The notes beneath the pieces were generated by a model. It did not search any database, was not told the DNA's origin, and saw only the letters and a program-made list of their open reading frames with translations. The position numbers and the translations under genes were made by a program. Shown one piece after another: positions 10,698 to 22,134 of a stretch of DNA of 64,000 bases. The DNA is from Penicillus capitatus (taxonomy: Eukaryota > Chlorophyta): NCBI GenBank assembly GCA_965649825.1, contig OZ287701.1:62001-126000 (forward strand), given 5' to 3'. Position 1 is the stretch's first letter. Each line of letters opens with the position of its first letter.

Positions 10698-11441
10698 CCT
10701 GCCTGCTCAGCTGAAGCTATCCTAATGGAATTTTAGCAGCAGCAGCAGCAGCAAAAACAATTTCAGCGACTCATCATCTGATTTATCATTTCGCTAGGGT
10801 GACCGACTCTGGGTTCTCGTGAAATCTCTGGTACAGTAGAATAGGGGAAAGGATGATAGTCAATTTCAAGAGCGTTTGCCGCGCTGTGCCATGCGCTTGT
10901 TGGACATTTAAACATTTCTGAACTTGTATGGACGTGCTCGACCGTAATGAGAGCAGATTTCACTGGCCTCAAAGCGCAAGCATGTACAGACCAGGACCAG
11001 ACACTCGGTATTCCCACACGGACGGACAGGCAGGAGGAACATCGACAAGAAGTTCACACAGATCTTCACAGTGATCGATCGAGACAGGCAGTTATCAGCC
11101 ACGTCATCTTGTGCCAGAAAAGGCAGGACGCAACACATGGGCTCAAGATCTGCATCGCTCTTCGCTGCTCAGAAGCTATACTCAACGTCGAATGAGTCTT
11201 TGCACGATCATGTTGACCGTCCTGAGACAGATACTCCAAATGGTCGCGTCACAGAGCATTCCAGCCTTCTTTGTTCACGTCTTTGTTTCTTTTTCGTTTG
11301 CGTCGTCTCGCGTCCCGCTTTAGCGGCAGGAGTTTGTCTCGTCCTTTGTGTCTCCCTTTGCGTCATACGCCACGAGATGGAAGTACGTCGACGTTATGAC
11401 GATGGGCATCAAAGAGCGCGATCCCGGTGTCTGTCCAGACG
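10698..11441. other. Intergenic stretch with an (AGC)n microsatellite
   Basis: 744 bases upstream of the CCCH zinc-finger gene. An (AGC)n run sits at about 10735-10752. Open frames on both strands here are short and show no family resemblance. The long leader may be the promoter and 5' UTR of the zinc-finger gene; I see nothing that proves it. Confidence 0.45.
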
Positions 11442-12776
11442 ATGGTTCCACAAAAGAGCCTCGCCGAGGGAGAGACGGACAACGAAAGCGGAATCTACAA
11501 GACCGTCGAGTTTCGCATGTTCTGTTTTAAGGTAAGGCGACGCGCGACGACGATTTCGTTTTGTCCGTTCTTGTACATCTTGACGTCACCGTTGACGGCG
11601 GCGAACTGCGCGCGAGCAGAAATGCGTCTGACCGGGTCAAACATGCACAGACCCTCGATGTCCTTCCCCGACGACGACGACAAGCGTCAGCGTCTGTTTA
11701 GGTACTGCCATGCAGCAAGCGTTTCTGTCACGACTGGACCAACTGCCCCTTTGCCCATCCCGGCGAAAAAGCGCGAAGACGTGATCCCCGTGTCTTCCAC
11801 TACAAGGGTATCGCCTGTCCCGAAATGAAAATGGTAAGACGTGTCGTCGCCGTACAAAACCGCGCCTCTATACCCAACGCACGCAGGGCCTCGTCTGTCC
11901 ACGTGGATCCGCCTGTCCCTTTGCTCACAACGTCTTTGAGTACTGGCTCCATCCCAACAGGTCCATTCCCTCAACCGATCCTACCATTGACCACATCGGT
12001 GGAGATTGACGCCCTGCATTCATGGATTTAGATATCGTACGCAGCCATGCAACGATGGACCGGCATGCAGTCGACGCGTATGCTTCTTTGCGCATACCCT
12101 TGACGAGCTCCGTGTTCCGTCGGAGGATACCGAGAACTATGCACCGGTGTCGGCGCTCGAAGATTCGAGTGAGTCCGATGTGGCCGATCCTTTGGCATCA
12201 GTGAACGATATCGAGCAACTGATCCACGATGCGAGCTGCGATCTGCCTGTGCATCTCCCTCGACCGCATGCCCTTCTGGGGCATATGGCTTCAAGAGAGG
12301 GACGTGCATCGTCCGTCTTGCCTGCGCTGCGTGTGGATACTGCCGCCGCCGGCATCTCGGCCTCTTCGCAGCACGCATATACCGTGAGCTCTCTGACGTC
12401 TTCGTTGCTGTCACATCTGCCAGAACCGGACGTCTTTGAGCATGGGGACTTGGCTGAGAAGCCACACTATATAGAAAAATCGCTGACGGATCTGCTGAAC
12501 TATGAAAATGAAGCTCCGCTGCAACGCTCGCCTCTATCGACCTTTAATCTGCAGAATTACGATACGAGTGCTTTAGAGAGTGGCCTCCACTGGAATGGCG
12601 GTCCGCCCAGGTTGTTCGTAGACAGAACTCGATCTTTGTCCAATTCATTCCGAAGATCACTCGTGGGCAGTTACTCTTCGGATATCGAGAATTTGTCTCA
12701 CGAGTTTTTGGAATCTGCTGTGATCTCTAAGTCTTCCAAACCATTCTTACTTGCCAGTCAGGCATGCAATTTCTAG
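11442..12776 (+). CDS. Plant-type arginine-rich tandem CCCH zinc finger (RR-TZF) protein
   Basis: Predicted RNA-binding regulator of mRNA decay in cytoplasmic granules. Exons 11442-11531, 11702-11833, 11887-11960 and 12032-12776 give 346 residues. The N-terminal region reads [19 protein letters not shown] then [15 protein letters not shown], the RR domain of land-plant TZF proteins, followed by two CCCH fingers: [20 protein letters not shown] and [17 protein letters not shown], joined by [13 protein letters not shown]. The remaining 220 residues are Ser-rich and disordered. Plant members often carry ankyrin repeats before the RR domain; none is seen here. Its first intron (170 nt, 11532-11701) is about three times longer than any other in the window. 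Splice sites are well supported by the continuous zinc-finger array. Confidence 0.88.
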
Positions 12777-13475
12777 AGATAACCAAACAACAACACCTTA
12801 GGGTTTTCGTGGTCGGGGTGCCTCTGTTTATTAAACTCATACTAGCTCCATGGAACGGACATCGGATCGATGGACGGATGGATCCACACCTGAACGACAA
12901 GGATGCTCAGTGAACCATGGATCATGCTTTTTTTTCTTGGCATTTTGGTTTCTGTCGGTACGTCGCCCTTAACCAACAGGGCATGATGGATGGTGTTTGT
13001 TTGACTTCTTTATTAGCCCAGATGATGTTTACGACACCGCACGAATGTTTTTAATTTGAGATGTACAAACAATCAATCAATCAATCGAATGGATGGATGG
13101 ACAGACGGAGAGAGGGAAAGATACTTACGCATAAATGCTGTTATCATCCATCTGGGCACTTAACATGGTTAGGAGAACGAGAAGAAAAGGACTGTCTTTT
13201 CACAATGAATGCATATTTGAAGTAAAGAAAGATGTGGAGATGGTGGTGATGGTGGCGGCGCAGTCTCTGTTGTTGTTTTGTGTAATAGTCAACCACCTGA
13301 ACCCATATCACCATTCTAGATACCTCATTCTTATCGTCCCTGTGTCATTTGTTGTAAGCAAAGCCGATGAGGATGAGAAGAGATCGCTGCCCTAAACATG
13401 CTGTTAAACAATAATACAGAATCGTCATGCACATCAAGACAGGCGAGCGAGCGTAACCGTCCATCATTCAGGCGG
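12777..13475. other. Intergenic stretch between convergent genes
   Basis: About 700 bases between the 3' ends of the RR-TZF and A20/AN1 genes. It contains a short (CAAT)n run near 13070-13085 and a GGATGGATGGA stretch. Short frames show no similarity to known proteins. It is probably two back-to-back 3' UTRs. Confidence 0.5.
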
Positions 13476-14091
13476 CTAGACATGCTCGACCTTGTCTCGC
13501 AGAACGACGGGGTTCTCTTCTTTGAGCTTCATTCTTTCGGCAGCTTTTCGATCGAATGGACATTCGTGCTCTTGTGGATAACGATGCGCTTGACAGAATT
13601 GGCCTCCGCAACGACAGGAGAAGGCCATTAATCCCACACGTTTCGTACACTTGGAACAGCGTGTTGGGCGTGGTCGCTTCGCCGGACTTGCCACAACCGC
13701 ATCTGTATCTGTTATGGCAGGAACAGCAACAGACACACGTCACATCATTTTCATGACTCCACTCCCAAATGGCATGCATGTCTTACTGGTTTGAGGTGGC
13801 GGTGGTGGTTCTGTTGACGAGGTCGTCGGAAGGGGATGGACAGGAATGGGTGGCGAGAACTCTTGCGCCGGCTTGACCTCTTCAGCTTCTGTCGATGGCG
13901 CCGTCTGTCTCGAGAGAAAGTGCTTAAAACAGATGGAACACATACCATTGCACTCAGGATTTCTGCCACGTGACCGTCCAACAGAGCCATGATACAAATG
14001 CAGCTTACGCGAAGAAACCACAGTTGTTGGAACAGAGCGTCGGCGCCGGAGGCGATTCGCAACGGTCTTGTGTTTCGCTTGGATGACTCAT
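13476..14091 (-). CDS. A20/AN1 zinc-finger stress-associated protein
   Basis: Three exons (14091-14009, 13962-13787, 13708-13476) give 163 residues, the usual length of stress-associated proteins. The A20 finger is split by a 46-nt intron and reads [25 protein letters not shown]. A Pro/Thr-rich linker follows, then an AN1 finger (RCSKCTKRVGLMAFSCRCGG and QFCQAHRYPQEHECPFD) with all its Cys/His ligands. The tail is Lys/Glu-rich. Family members bind ubiquitin through A20 and modulate stress responses and protein turnover. The start is chosen at the ATG before SHPSETQDRC, the first in-frame Met upstream of the finger. Confidence 0.92.
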
Positions 14092-14258
14092 CCCTTCAAA
14101 CGACGACGATGTGCGCTACTGGGAGGATAGGGATGGAATAGCAGCTGGTAGAGGTCGACTATAAACAGCCGCGGCGAAATCGGAGCGCTTTACGGCAATG
14201 CGAAAATGACGTCATACCATACGCGTTGTTTCATCCATCTGCCTTCGCTGTCATCGCC

Positions 14259-15883
14259 ATGCAATCCTCCGACAAAGCGCGGCCCAAAATCCTCCTGGGC
14301 CTGACGGGCAGTGTTGCCACAATCCGAGCGTCGATGCTCGTGCGTCACCTCTCCGACTTCGCCGACGTCCAAGTAACACGCGTGCACGTCTGAGGGGCGG
14401 CGACATGGCCATCGATATCTAGGTTGTTGCCACGCAGCCTGCTTTTCATTTCTTCGACAAGGACGAGATTCCACAGGACGTTCAGATCTGGAACGATGCC
14501 GATGAGTATGGGAAATGGAAGCGCAAGGGTGATGACGTCCTTCACATTGTTCTGCGTCGCTGGGCGGATCTGTTGCTCATTGCACCGCTTTCTGCCAATA
14601 CCCTGGCCAAAATGGCCAACGGTTTCTGCGATAACCTGCTCACGTGTATCGTGCGTGCATGGAATCCAGATAGGCCCCTCTGTGTGGCACCCTCCATGAA
14701 TACCCTCATGTGGAACCATCCGCTCACCCAAGACCACCTCAACACCCTGCGCCGCCGTTCCATGCACGTGATCGATCCCATACCCAAGCTCCTGGCGTGT
14801 GGGGATCAAGGAATGGGTGCTATGGCTGAGGTACCAGATATCGTTCGCATCGTCCAAAACGTCTTGTCACACAGTGACGCAGTGCCGCGCGTGATGGGGA
14901 GTTCGCAGACGAGTGCAGACTACTATGCAGACTCCTACGCGCATTTCGGCATTCACGAGGAGATGCTGAAGGACCGCATTCGAACGAATGCCTACCGTCA
15001 AGCCATTCTCAACAACCGTCACCTCTTTGAAGGAAAAGTCATCCTGGACGTCGGATGCGGCACCGGTATCCTCTCGCTTTTTGCTGCCAAAGCAGGAGCA
15101 GCACATGTCTATGGTGTCGACTTCTCCGAAATCGCCCACCAGGCGCAACGCATCGTCGAGGAGAATGGTATGGGGGATAGAGTGACAATCATTAAGGGTA
15201 AAGTGGAAGAGGTGACGTTGCCAGTAGACGCCGTCGACGTTATCGTGTCGGAATGGATGGGATACTTCCTCTTCTACGAGAGCATGCTGGATACGGTCAT
15301 CTACGCTCGGGATAAATGGCTCCGTCCAGATGGCATCTTGTTGCCCGATAAGGCCGCCCTTTATGTCTGCGCCCTAGAGGACGGCGATTACAAGCACGAG
15401 AAGATCGATTTCTGGACAAATGTGTATGGGTTTGATATGTCTTGTATCAGAGAGATGGCTATTATGGAGCCTCTCGTGGAGTATGTGGATGCCAAGCAGA
15501 TCAACACCGATGCATGTAAGTTGATCGAAGTGGATTTGAAGACGGTGAACGTGAAGGATGTGGATTTCAATGCGCCTTTTGAGGTCAAGGCTTATCGCAA
15601 TGATTATATTCATGGTTTGGTGGCATACTTCGAGGTGTTTTTTACCAAGTGCCATAAGCCTGTGGTGATTTCGACCTCGCCCAAGTGCACGACGACGCAC
15701 TGGAAGCAGACACTCTTTTACTTTGAAGATACGATTTTGGTGTGCACTGGAGAGAAGCTGACGGGACAGCTGTCATGTCAGCGCAATGACAAGAATAAGA
15801 GAGATCTGGATGTGACGGTTGAGTATTCCTTGAAGGGCATTCGAGGCGAATGGCAACGCCAACAGCACTATAGAATTCGTTAG
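14259..15883 (+). CDS. Phosphopantothenoylcysteine decarboxylase fused to PRMT1-type arginine methyltransferase
   Basis: Two exons (14259-14372, 14423-15883) encode 524 residues in one frame. Residues 1-200 are PPCDC (coenzyme A synthesis): ILLGLTGSVATIRA, the His-containing VVATQPAFHFF, LLLIAPLSANTLAKMANG, LCVAPSMNTLMW and LACGDQGMGAMAEVPDI. From about residue 212 the protein is a complete class I PRMT: YYADSYAHFGIHEEMLKD, the SAM site VILDVGCGTGILSLFAAKAG, the double-E loop SEWMGYFLFYESMLD, and the C-terminal THW motif (TTTHWKQTLFYFED). The linker is only about 12 residues and has no stop. If transcription can start internally, a Met at 14894 would yield PRMT1 alone. Such a fusion is not a standard architecture of either family. 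Confidence 0.9.
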
Positions 15884-15912
15884 TCGAGACGAAAGCACCA
15901 TTTTTGTAAGGC

Positions 15913-16206
15913 ATGCCGATGGCTAGGGGCATTGCGAAGAGATCCAGTGGGTCAGTCACATCATCGCGGTTCGACGCGACCGACGGCGCACGTCATGCGC
16001 TGACCAATGTCGGAAAAAAGAACAAGGCCATTCACGGCGCTCTCTGGACAACGACGTCGATCGACGGAAACGGCAACAATAGCGACGTAGGCGTGGAATG
16101 CGATCTGGCCGATGCGCAACGTCTCATGTCGCCTATACGTCGACAGAAGCCCTCCACGATGTTTGACCCTCCTTTGCGTTTCCAGCGTCGACATGTGAAG
16201 GGGTAA
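15913..16206 (+). CDS. Hypothetical 97-residue frame, doubtful
   Basis: An open frame of 97 codons with Ser/Thr/Asn-rich composition (GVECDLADAQRLMSPIRRQK near the end). It closes at a GTAAGG that could equally be a splice donor, with a good acceptor (TCTGCAG) at about 16272. It might then join a Cys-containing frame running to 16685, but that would overlap the start of the next gene. No family is recognised. It may be a small gene or the 5' leader of the HPR gene. Confidence 0.25.
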   Translation: MPMARGIAKRSSGSVTSSRFDATDGARHALTNVGKKNKAIHGALWTTTSIDGNGNNSDVGVECDLADAQRLMSPIRRQKPSTMFDPPLRFQRRHVKG

Positions 16207-16347
16207 GGGCTTAGAGAGAGGCGTGGTTTGGATCTGGCGTGTATGACGATGCCACGGCGTTTCTGTCTGCAGCTGTTTCGAACAGCTGTGTCATGCCTCT
16301 CGGCCTCTGTCGTACAAACGGATTGCCTCTCTGTTTTCACGAACACG

Positions 16348-19300
16348 ATGTGGCATATAACGATCCTGCCAAGACTGTGTCGAATTGTGAGAGAGATTCG
16401 GCCGATTACGGCACGTTCGACGACGAGAGACATCGCTGCGTCGGTGCGCCTAGGATCCTGGCCATACCACTGGACCTTCACGAAAAGCGATCTCCTCGCA
16501 GCGACCAGTGGAACGCGTCCATTTGCAAATCTCGCAGAGACGAAGAAAGAAAAGCCTCAGCCGCGATCGGCGAAGGAAAAGAAGGAAATGCCGCGATCGG
16601 CGAAACCCGAGCGTCGAAAACCTATCCAGACGTTTTCCGAACTGGAATCTCGATTCCGAGAGCTGCCAAGAAAGTTGTCCATTGATCAGTGGAAGGAGAT
16701 GTTTTCCCATCTCTCGCGTCTCGCGTCTCCCGAAGAGCCCGAAGCCCATCGGCTGTTGCATCAGTTGATGGTATCGCTATTGAGAGGCACAGCAGGTGAC
16801 AGAGATCTGAGGTCTCTGACGAAAGCCCTCCTGCTCATGCACTACAAGGGCTGGACGAACATGACGATCATGGAGCAGATGTGTGATCTCTTTCTTTCAT
16901 CAGTGGATTTTGGATCGATCGTGACACCCTCGCTCACCGAGTACATTGCTGCGTTGGGAGAAATCTACAAAGGTCGCGGGATTCCCTTGCACAGTCACAT
17001 CGTCGACCCCGCCGCATCATCGACCGCACGTCACATCAGATCCTCCCTCGAAATTATACTGAACCGTGTTTTGGAACTGTTGCAGAAAAAGACCCAGAGA
17101 CACCGAACCATGCTGAGACGGCATATGGTCTCTCCACTGAGGCCCTTCTCGAAAACGAAGTCGAAGGCGACACCACAGAGCAGCCTTTTTCGTCTAAATC
17201 AGAATCTGAGTTTGGAGACAGGTACAGAAAGCTCTGTGATGTGACAGCCACTTTCATGAGATGTACTGCTTCTTCCAGCAGCAGGAAAGCCAGGAGAAGG
17301 TTGAACATGTTCAAGCCTGTCCGCTTCCAAAAAGACAAATGGTACATTCGAAGAGGTCTCGATCCAAAGTAACCGCATTCCTGATCCCAGACCTTGTCCG
17401 TCGTCTTCTGATGCATGATGTGATTCAGAAATCCTGGCCGTTATATTCGCGTCCCGCATTCAGAGATGGAGCATCTCAAGAGGAAACACTATGCACCCGT
17501 TCCTTTCGATGCACCCAGTGGCGAAGATCTCTCTTCCGAATTGGAAGACTACAAGACGCACGTCGTTGTCAACAAGCTGACAGGGGCGAAACGCACACGC
17601 CTCGTTTTTGACCAAGATCTCGACGAAATGCAATTCTTCTACGATACCTATCTCGACAGAGATGCCTCTCGAGCTCAAATACCAGATCTAGGTGTGTCAC
17701 CGTATATGGATCGTATACCCAATGACGAGCTGCTGTCTCAGATGTGGACGAAGAACTGGTCGAGCTTCCATCGCCAAAGGACAGGGAGATCGCTAAAGGT
17801 CCCATCAATGCACACATCCAGCTGTGCCGAGTGCTCGGTACTCTTTGCTATGCCTCTGTATGGATGGACCATCTGTGTGGCAGGTTCAGAAATTATTTCG
17901 ACAGCTCGTCGACGTCACATCCATGTCATGAATGTTGTCTCGCTCATCTGTGGACTGTGCCACATGCGTTACCGAAGAGACCTTGTCTTCCAGACCCTAC
18001 TGACGCGGCTCAGATCCCATACCATGGCAGAGAAGCTCACGCAGAGAGATCTGACGAATATCGTCTTTGGCTTGGGTTCGGTCCGTTATAGAGACGTTGT
18101 AACGTACACACGCATCTGCACACAGTTTCTGCTTCCCCCAAGGCTGGAAAAATGCACAAGTGGTAAATAGGACGCTCGTTGTCGTCTGCCTGTACAGAGG
18201 AGGTGCTTTGGTGTAGAGGAGATGGTGAAGTTTGTCTCCGGTTTGGCATTGGCCGGCTTCTGTGATCAACAGGCCATGACAACAGCCGCAGAGAAACTGC
18301 GATCAAAGAGTGAGAGTCTCACGATCCGACAGGCAATCGCCTTGTTTGGTGCCTTTGCCCGTTGCAACATCCGCGAGACGGTTTTCATGCATCAACTGAT
18401 TGCCCACATCACCCGTATGCCCAAGTGCCATACACGCAGATTCCGATGCAGAGATCTCTACAGGAAAATGGTCGAACAGCACGGATGCCGCGTCTGTGGT
18501 GGAATTGCTGCAAGGGATTTCACAAGCGAGGCTTGCGCAGAACGCAACGATGGTTTCGTTCAGAGAACGCATGATGGAGATGTTTGCCGACGAGGCATGC
18601 GTTTCGCGTTTCTCCTCTGAAGAGATCTGTCAGATCTGGAAGCTCTTGGGAAATCTCCAATGGATTGACGAACGCGTGGCGTCGTCTCTGTTGCTCCCAC
18701 TCACCCAGGCAACAACTCTCCAACGTGAGCACACACACACTTCTCTCGTCAATACTCTCCATATGACGATTTCAGAGATAACGCTACAAGGGATAGTGGA
18801 TCTTCTCTATGGACTGGCCCGTTCTCCACACGACATCCCTGACTCTCAGCTGTCTCCTGTGTACCAAGAGGCGATCCGTATGTCGCATATGTGGGTGGCC
18901 GTTTTATCAGATGATGGTTTTCAGGTAGCGATCGGCTCAAGAGATATGATCATTGGCAGCTCTCATCGTTGGCGCTCAGTCTGAGTATGGGACAGTGTCA
19001 AGAAGCGTATCTCTCTATACCAAATGCCTCAGAGATGCAAGGGTGTGTGAGACAGGGATGTGCTGAAGGCATTGTGGTCTGAGGTCTGCTCTGGTGTACG
19101 CAGCAGTCGTTATAAGACAGAACATTTCGTCGATATTCTCGAAGCTGCATCGCGTACCGTTGTCCCCCCAACGGAACAGCAACTGCAGAACCTGGCCACG
19201 CCACTTGTCACACCGTTGCAGATGATCCGCACCAAGATGCCGCAGTTTGTCTCCATACTGGACAGCCTCTCCCGCATTCCACACCAAGACAAGTCCACCA

Positions 19301-19753
19301 AAATAATCTCCCGGATAGGTGGCTCAAACGCTTGATGATAGGATGACTGCTGCGAGATTGGTCAAAGAATTCGTTCGGCCTAAGCGGTTGACTGAGATCA
19401 ACGCCGCCGCCATTCCGAGTGTACGGTCACACTTTGCATCATCCTGTGATGATGTGACGTGGTGATGGGCAGGTGATGAAATCGCTATTGGCTCTTAACC
19501 ATCCAGAACGCAATAGAATGGAGTTCCTCGCCGACGAGCTCCAACGGGATCAGACCAAGATCACTGCGTGGACAAGAGAAGAACTCACGTTTGGCCGATC
19601 CCTCACTCCTGTCCCATCAAATGCTGTGTGTACAGATTCGTGTATCAGGTCTTGTCGCAGTTGGACTGTCAGAACGCAAAAGTGATGAAGCTGTTGAAGG
19701 CAGAGGTCGAATTTCAGTCAAGCGCTTACTCCAATGCTCTGCCAAGTCCATAA
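16348..19753 (+). CDS. Heptatricopeptide-repeat-type (HPR/FASTK-like) organelle RNA-binding protein
   Basis: Thirteen exons (16348-17221, 17248-17368, 17429-17691, 17742-17837, 17884-18162, 18217-18414, 18452-18724, 18776-18877, 18925-19006, 19056-19292, 19342-19420, 19473-19588, 19636-19753) sum to 945 residues. The N-terminus is Arg/Leu/Thr-rich without acids (LPRLCRIVREIRPITARS), as in mitochondrial presequences. Alpha-helical repeats of about 37 residues recur, for example VVSLICGLCHMRYRRD, LTQRDLTNIVFGLGSVRYRD, EEMVKFVSGLALAGFCD and SVVELLQGISQARLAQ. In apicomplexans and dinoflagellates such proteins bind fragmented mitochondrial rRNA. I see no C-terminal RAP domain. Several exon joins are confirmed only by frame, and the 18415-18451 acceptor is ambiguous (25 or 37 nt). 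The introns of 26 and 37 nt are among the shortest here. Confidence 0.75.
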
Positions 19754-20233
19754 GTTCATAAAGGTCACTCACATCGAGCAAATCAATCTATTCCTTCTGA
19801 TTTGCACAAACGAAAAAGCGGACTCATTGCGGTCCGGCAAGCCAATAGGCTCAGAGAATCGAAACGCGATTCCCAATTGAATGAAAACAGACCATCAAGC
19901 CGATCCTTCATGGCTAGATCGGTACACGGTGGGACGGACGACCAACTGTTGTAAAGGATACTGCACACTTGACTGACAAGAACACTGGAGATTTGGATAG
20001 CTTAGCAAAAAGTCTTAGAAGCCTTCGACTCACGAATCATCATGCTTGACTTCACTTCAAACGGTTTCTGCACACACCATACCTACTGACTAAGTGGATA
20101 GAGGGTGAACGCACACACACCTTTGGGGACTTCATATAGTAAGCACACATGTCTTTCTCAATTGGATGCAGCATATCATCTTTCTGGATCATTTTGGTGG
20201 TGTTGAAGCAGACCTAGACACATACCCTTGTCG
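19754..20233. other. Intergenic stretch between convergent genes
   Basis: 480 bases separating the HPR gene from a minus-strand secreted-protein gene. No coding frame, tRNA-like box or strong repeat is recognised. Confidence 0.5.
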
Positions 20234-21357
20234 TTAGGAGACGGTTATTGAGAGATCGGCTATTGCCTCCATCATTTCATCATGCCCGTTCGGTTCTCCG
20301 TGTGAGAGAGACAACTTGTAAGCGAGGTTCTTTGGATTTCCAGGCATAGCTGGCGTACACGCTTCAATGAGAGCACCATCCGATCCGCTGATGATAAAAT
20401 CTTCGGGTTTGATGTCGACGAATTCATCGAATGGATGGTTGAAAACGATCATGAGTTCTGCGCCCTTCTTGTCCGTATAAGGCATTCCTTTGTCTCCGTC
20501 GACGCCCATACCCAAAGCAATGACGTCAAGATCCCTACAGTACGTTCATCGCAAATAGATGCCTAACCGTAGCACATTCTTACAGGCAGTGTGCACGATC
20601 TTTGGGTAACAAAGCCCGGCAACCCTTCCTGTAAGGAAGATCTACATAGCCCGTTTCCTATACCGCATCCACATGTCATGCCCTCATACGTTATGCGTCT
20701 GGCATACCGCAGCAATGGCGTCACGGTCAAGCTCAACACAGGCTCCCATTGGGATACATTTGTCGTCGCAGTTCGTCTCAACAAAAAAGTCAAGGATCAT
20801 CTGGCACTTGTCATCGGAGACGGTCACTCCGAGGATGGCACCTATATACTCCCACGCATCTCACGAAGAGATCGACCACGGCATCGAGCATGACCTGGTA
20901 GGTTCGTAACTTTGAAAAAGCTGGGCTTCACATCGATGCTAATTTTGGTCGACGTATAAACGATAGCTCTGCCGTAGAGGGTGCCCAGTGGACGATTGAG
21001 CAGCTCGGGGAAGCTCGCTTTCTGCTCTTCCAAGGGCTTCTTGCTGAGATGCGTCACCTACGAAGGCCATCTCAATGCGGTCACGAGGCAGGCCAGGACA
21101 CACCTCGAACTGTAGGTCTTTCTGGAAGTGGGTTGGGCCACTGTAGTTGGGGCAGTACTCCTTTTCTTCACCCAACAGGTCTCGGCCCTAAACATCATGC
21201 GTCGTGTGCACGAACGAACATATCGCGAAGCTGTCTGCGTCGGCCGAGGACGAGCGTCGCCCGGCACATAGCGCTAAGCGTCGTCGATGCGTACCATGAT
21301 ACGGTCGGAACCATGGACCATGAGGCAATAGGCGAGAAGCAAAAAGAGCGTCTTCAT
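20234..21357 (-). CDS. Secreted or ER-luminal protein of unknown family
   Basis: Six exons (21357-21295, 21187-21062, 21039-20895, 20841-20690, 20628-20597, 20534-20234) join to 272 residues in one frame. The start MKTLFLLLAYCLMVHGS is a clean signal peptide. The mature protein has scattered cysteines (EYCPNYSGP, CPGLPRDRIEMAF, SDDKCQMILDFFVETNCDD), predicted beta-rich stretches (LYGRAIVYTSTKISIDV) and an acidic C-terminal domain (VIALGMGVDGDKGMPYTD, FNHPFDEFVDIKPEDFIISG). No family is recognised. The model uses a 22-nt intron (21040-21061) and a 32-nt microexon, so the middle is less certain than both ends. The signal peptide and last exon are well supported. Confidence 0.6.
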
Positions 21358-22134
21358 TCTAAGAGTCTTCGCACGAAGCAGCGACGTGGTCACGACGGGG
21401 AAAGGGACGATGGGGCTTCGCAAAGCAACGCTTTCTTTTTAGACAATCGAATCGACAAAAAGCTAAGAACACTCGTTTTTATCGAGCAAACGGATGGCAG
21501 TGTCTTGTAAGTGGTTGAATCTTTATGTTGGGGCGCACGGACGGTTGTACTGGAATTGCTTGATTCCGCTAACGGACGGTGAACAACAAAAGATGCGACC
21601 CCAAATAGGAACGTCGGTTGACGTTGACGAGCCGAGGGCTTAAGAGATTCACAGTACACACGACATGCCGTCACCGAGCCGCGTCCTTAGAAGCCGCGTA
21701 CAACAGACTTGCATCTAAAGGGTATTGATTTTGACATCTCTGCGGACGTTGTTCATATCGACCTTATCGAAAGACACCTCCTGACGCCATTTCGATTCGC
21801 CTCCGTTGCCATGGCGGCTTCCTGATGCGACTCTCGCTCGAATCGTTGACGCCATGACGATCGAGGCATTGGATGTTATGCTTTCTAGTGCTTCGACGGT
21901 CGCACTTTTGTCCCGCAACGAAAAGTGAACGAACTTACCATACTCTCTGTTTCGCCGTCCATCGTTGTTTGCCGATTTCTCGAACGTGGTTACCGAGACG
22001 TCTCTTCTGTGAAAAGACACTCGCCGTACGTAGCTAGCAGCTATGTATACGGTCGATTTCCGACGCGGGTTATCGGTTCAATAGCTTTACCAACACGTTT
22101 TCGAGGCGCATTTATTGTTATTCGTTTTACGAGG
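21358..22134. other. Divergent intergenic region, possible small minus-strand frame at 21715-22020
   Basis: 777 bases between the start codons of the secreted-protein gene and the sorting-nexin gene. A 101-codon minus-strand frame (21715-22020) has a fairly protein-like middle (ALESITSNASIVMASTIRAR) but no recognised family and no clear splice partners. I therefore do not call it a gene. The remainder probably holds two promoters. Confidence 0.35.

Noticed and set aside
13135-13395. Plus-strand frame as a small membrane protein
   Set aside because: Weak composition, no leader, lies in the 3' region between two convergent genes and has no splice partners.
16239-19685. Six to eight separate small genes between 16.2 and 19.8 kb
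   Set aside because: Frame changes fall at GT-AG pairs of 26-60 nt and the joined product is a continuous helical-repeat protein of 946 codons including the stop.
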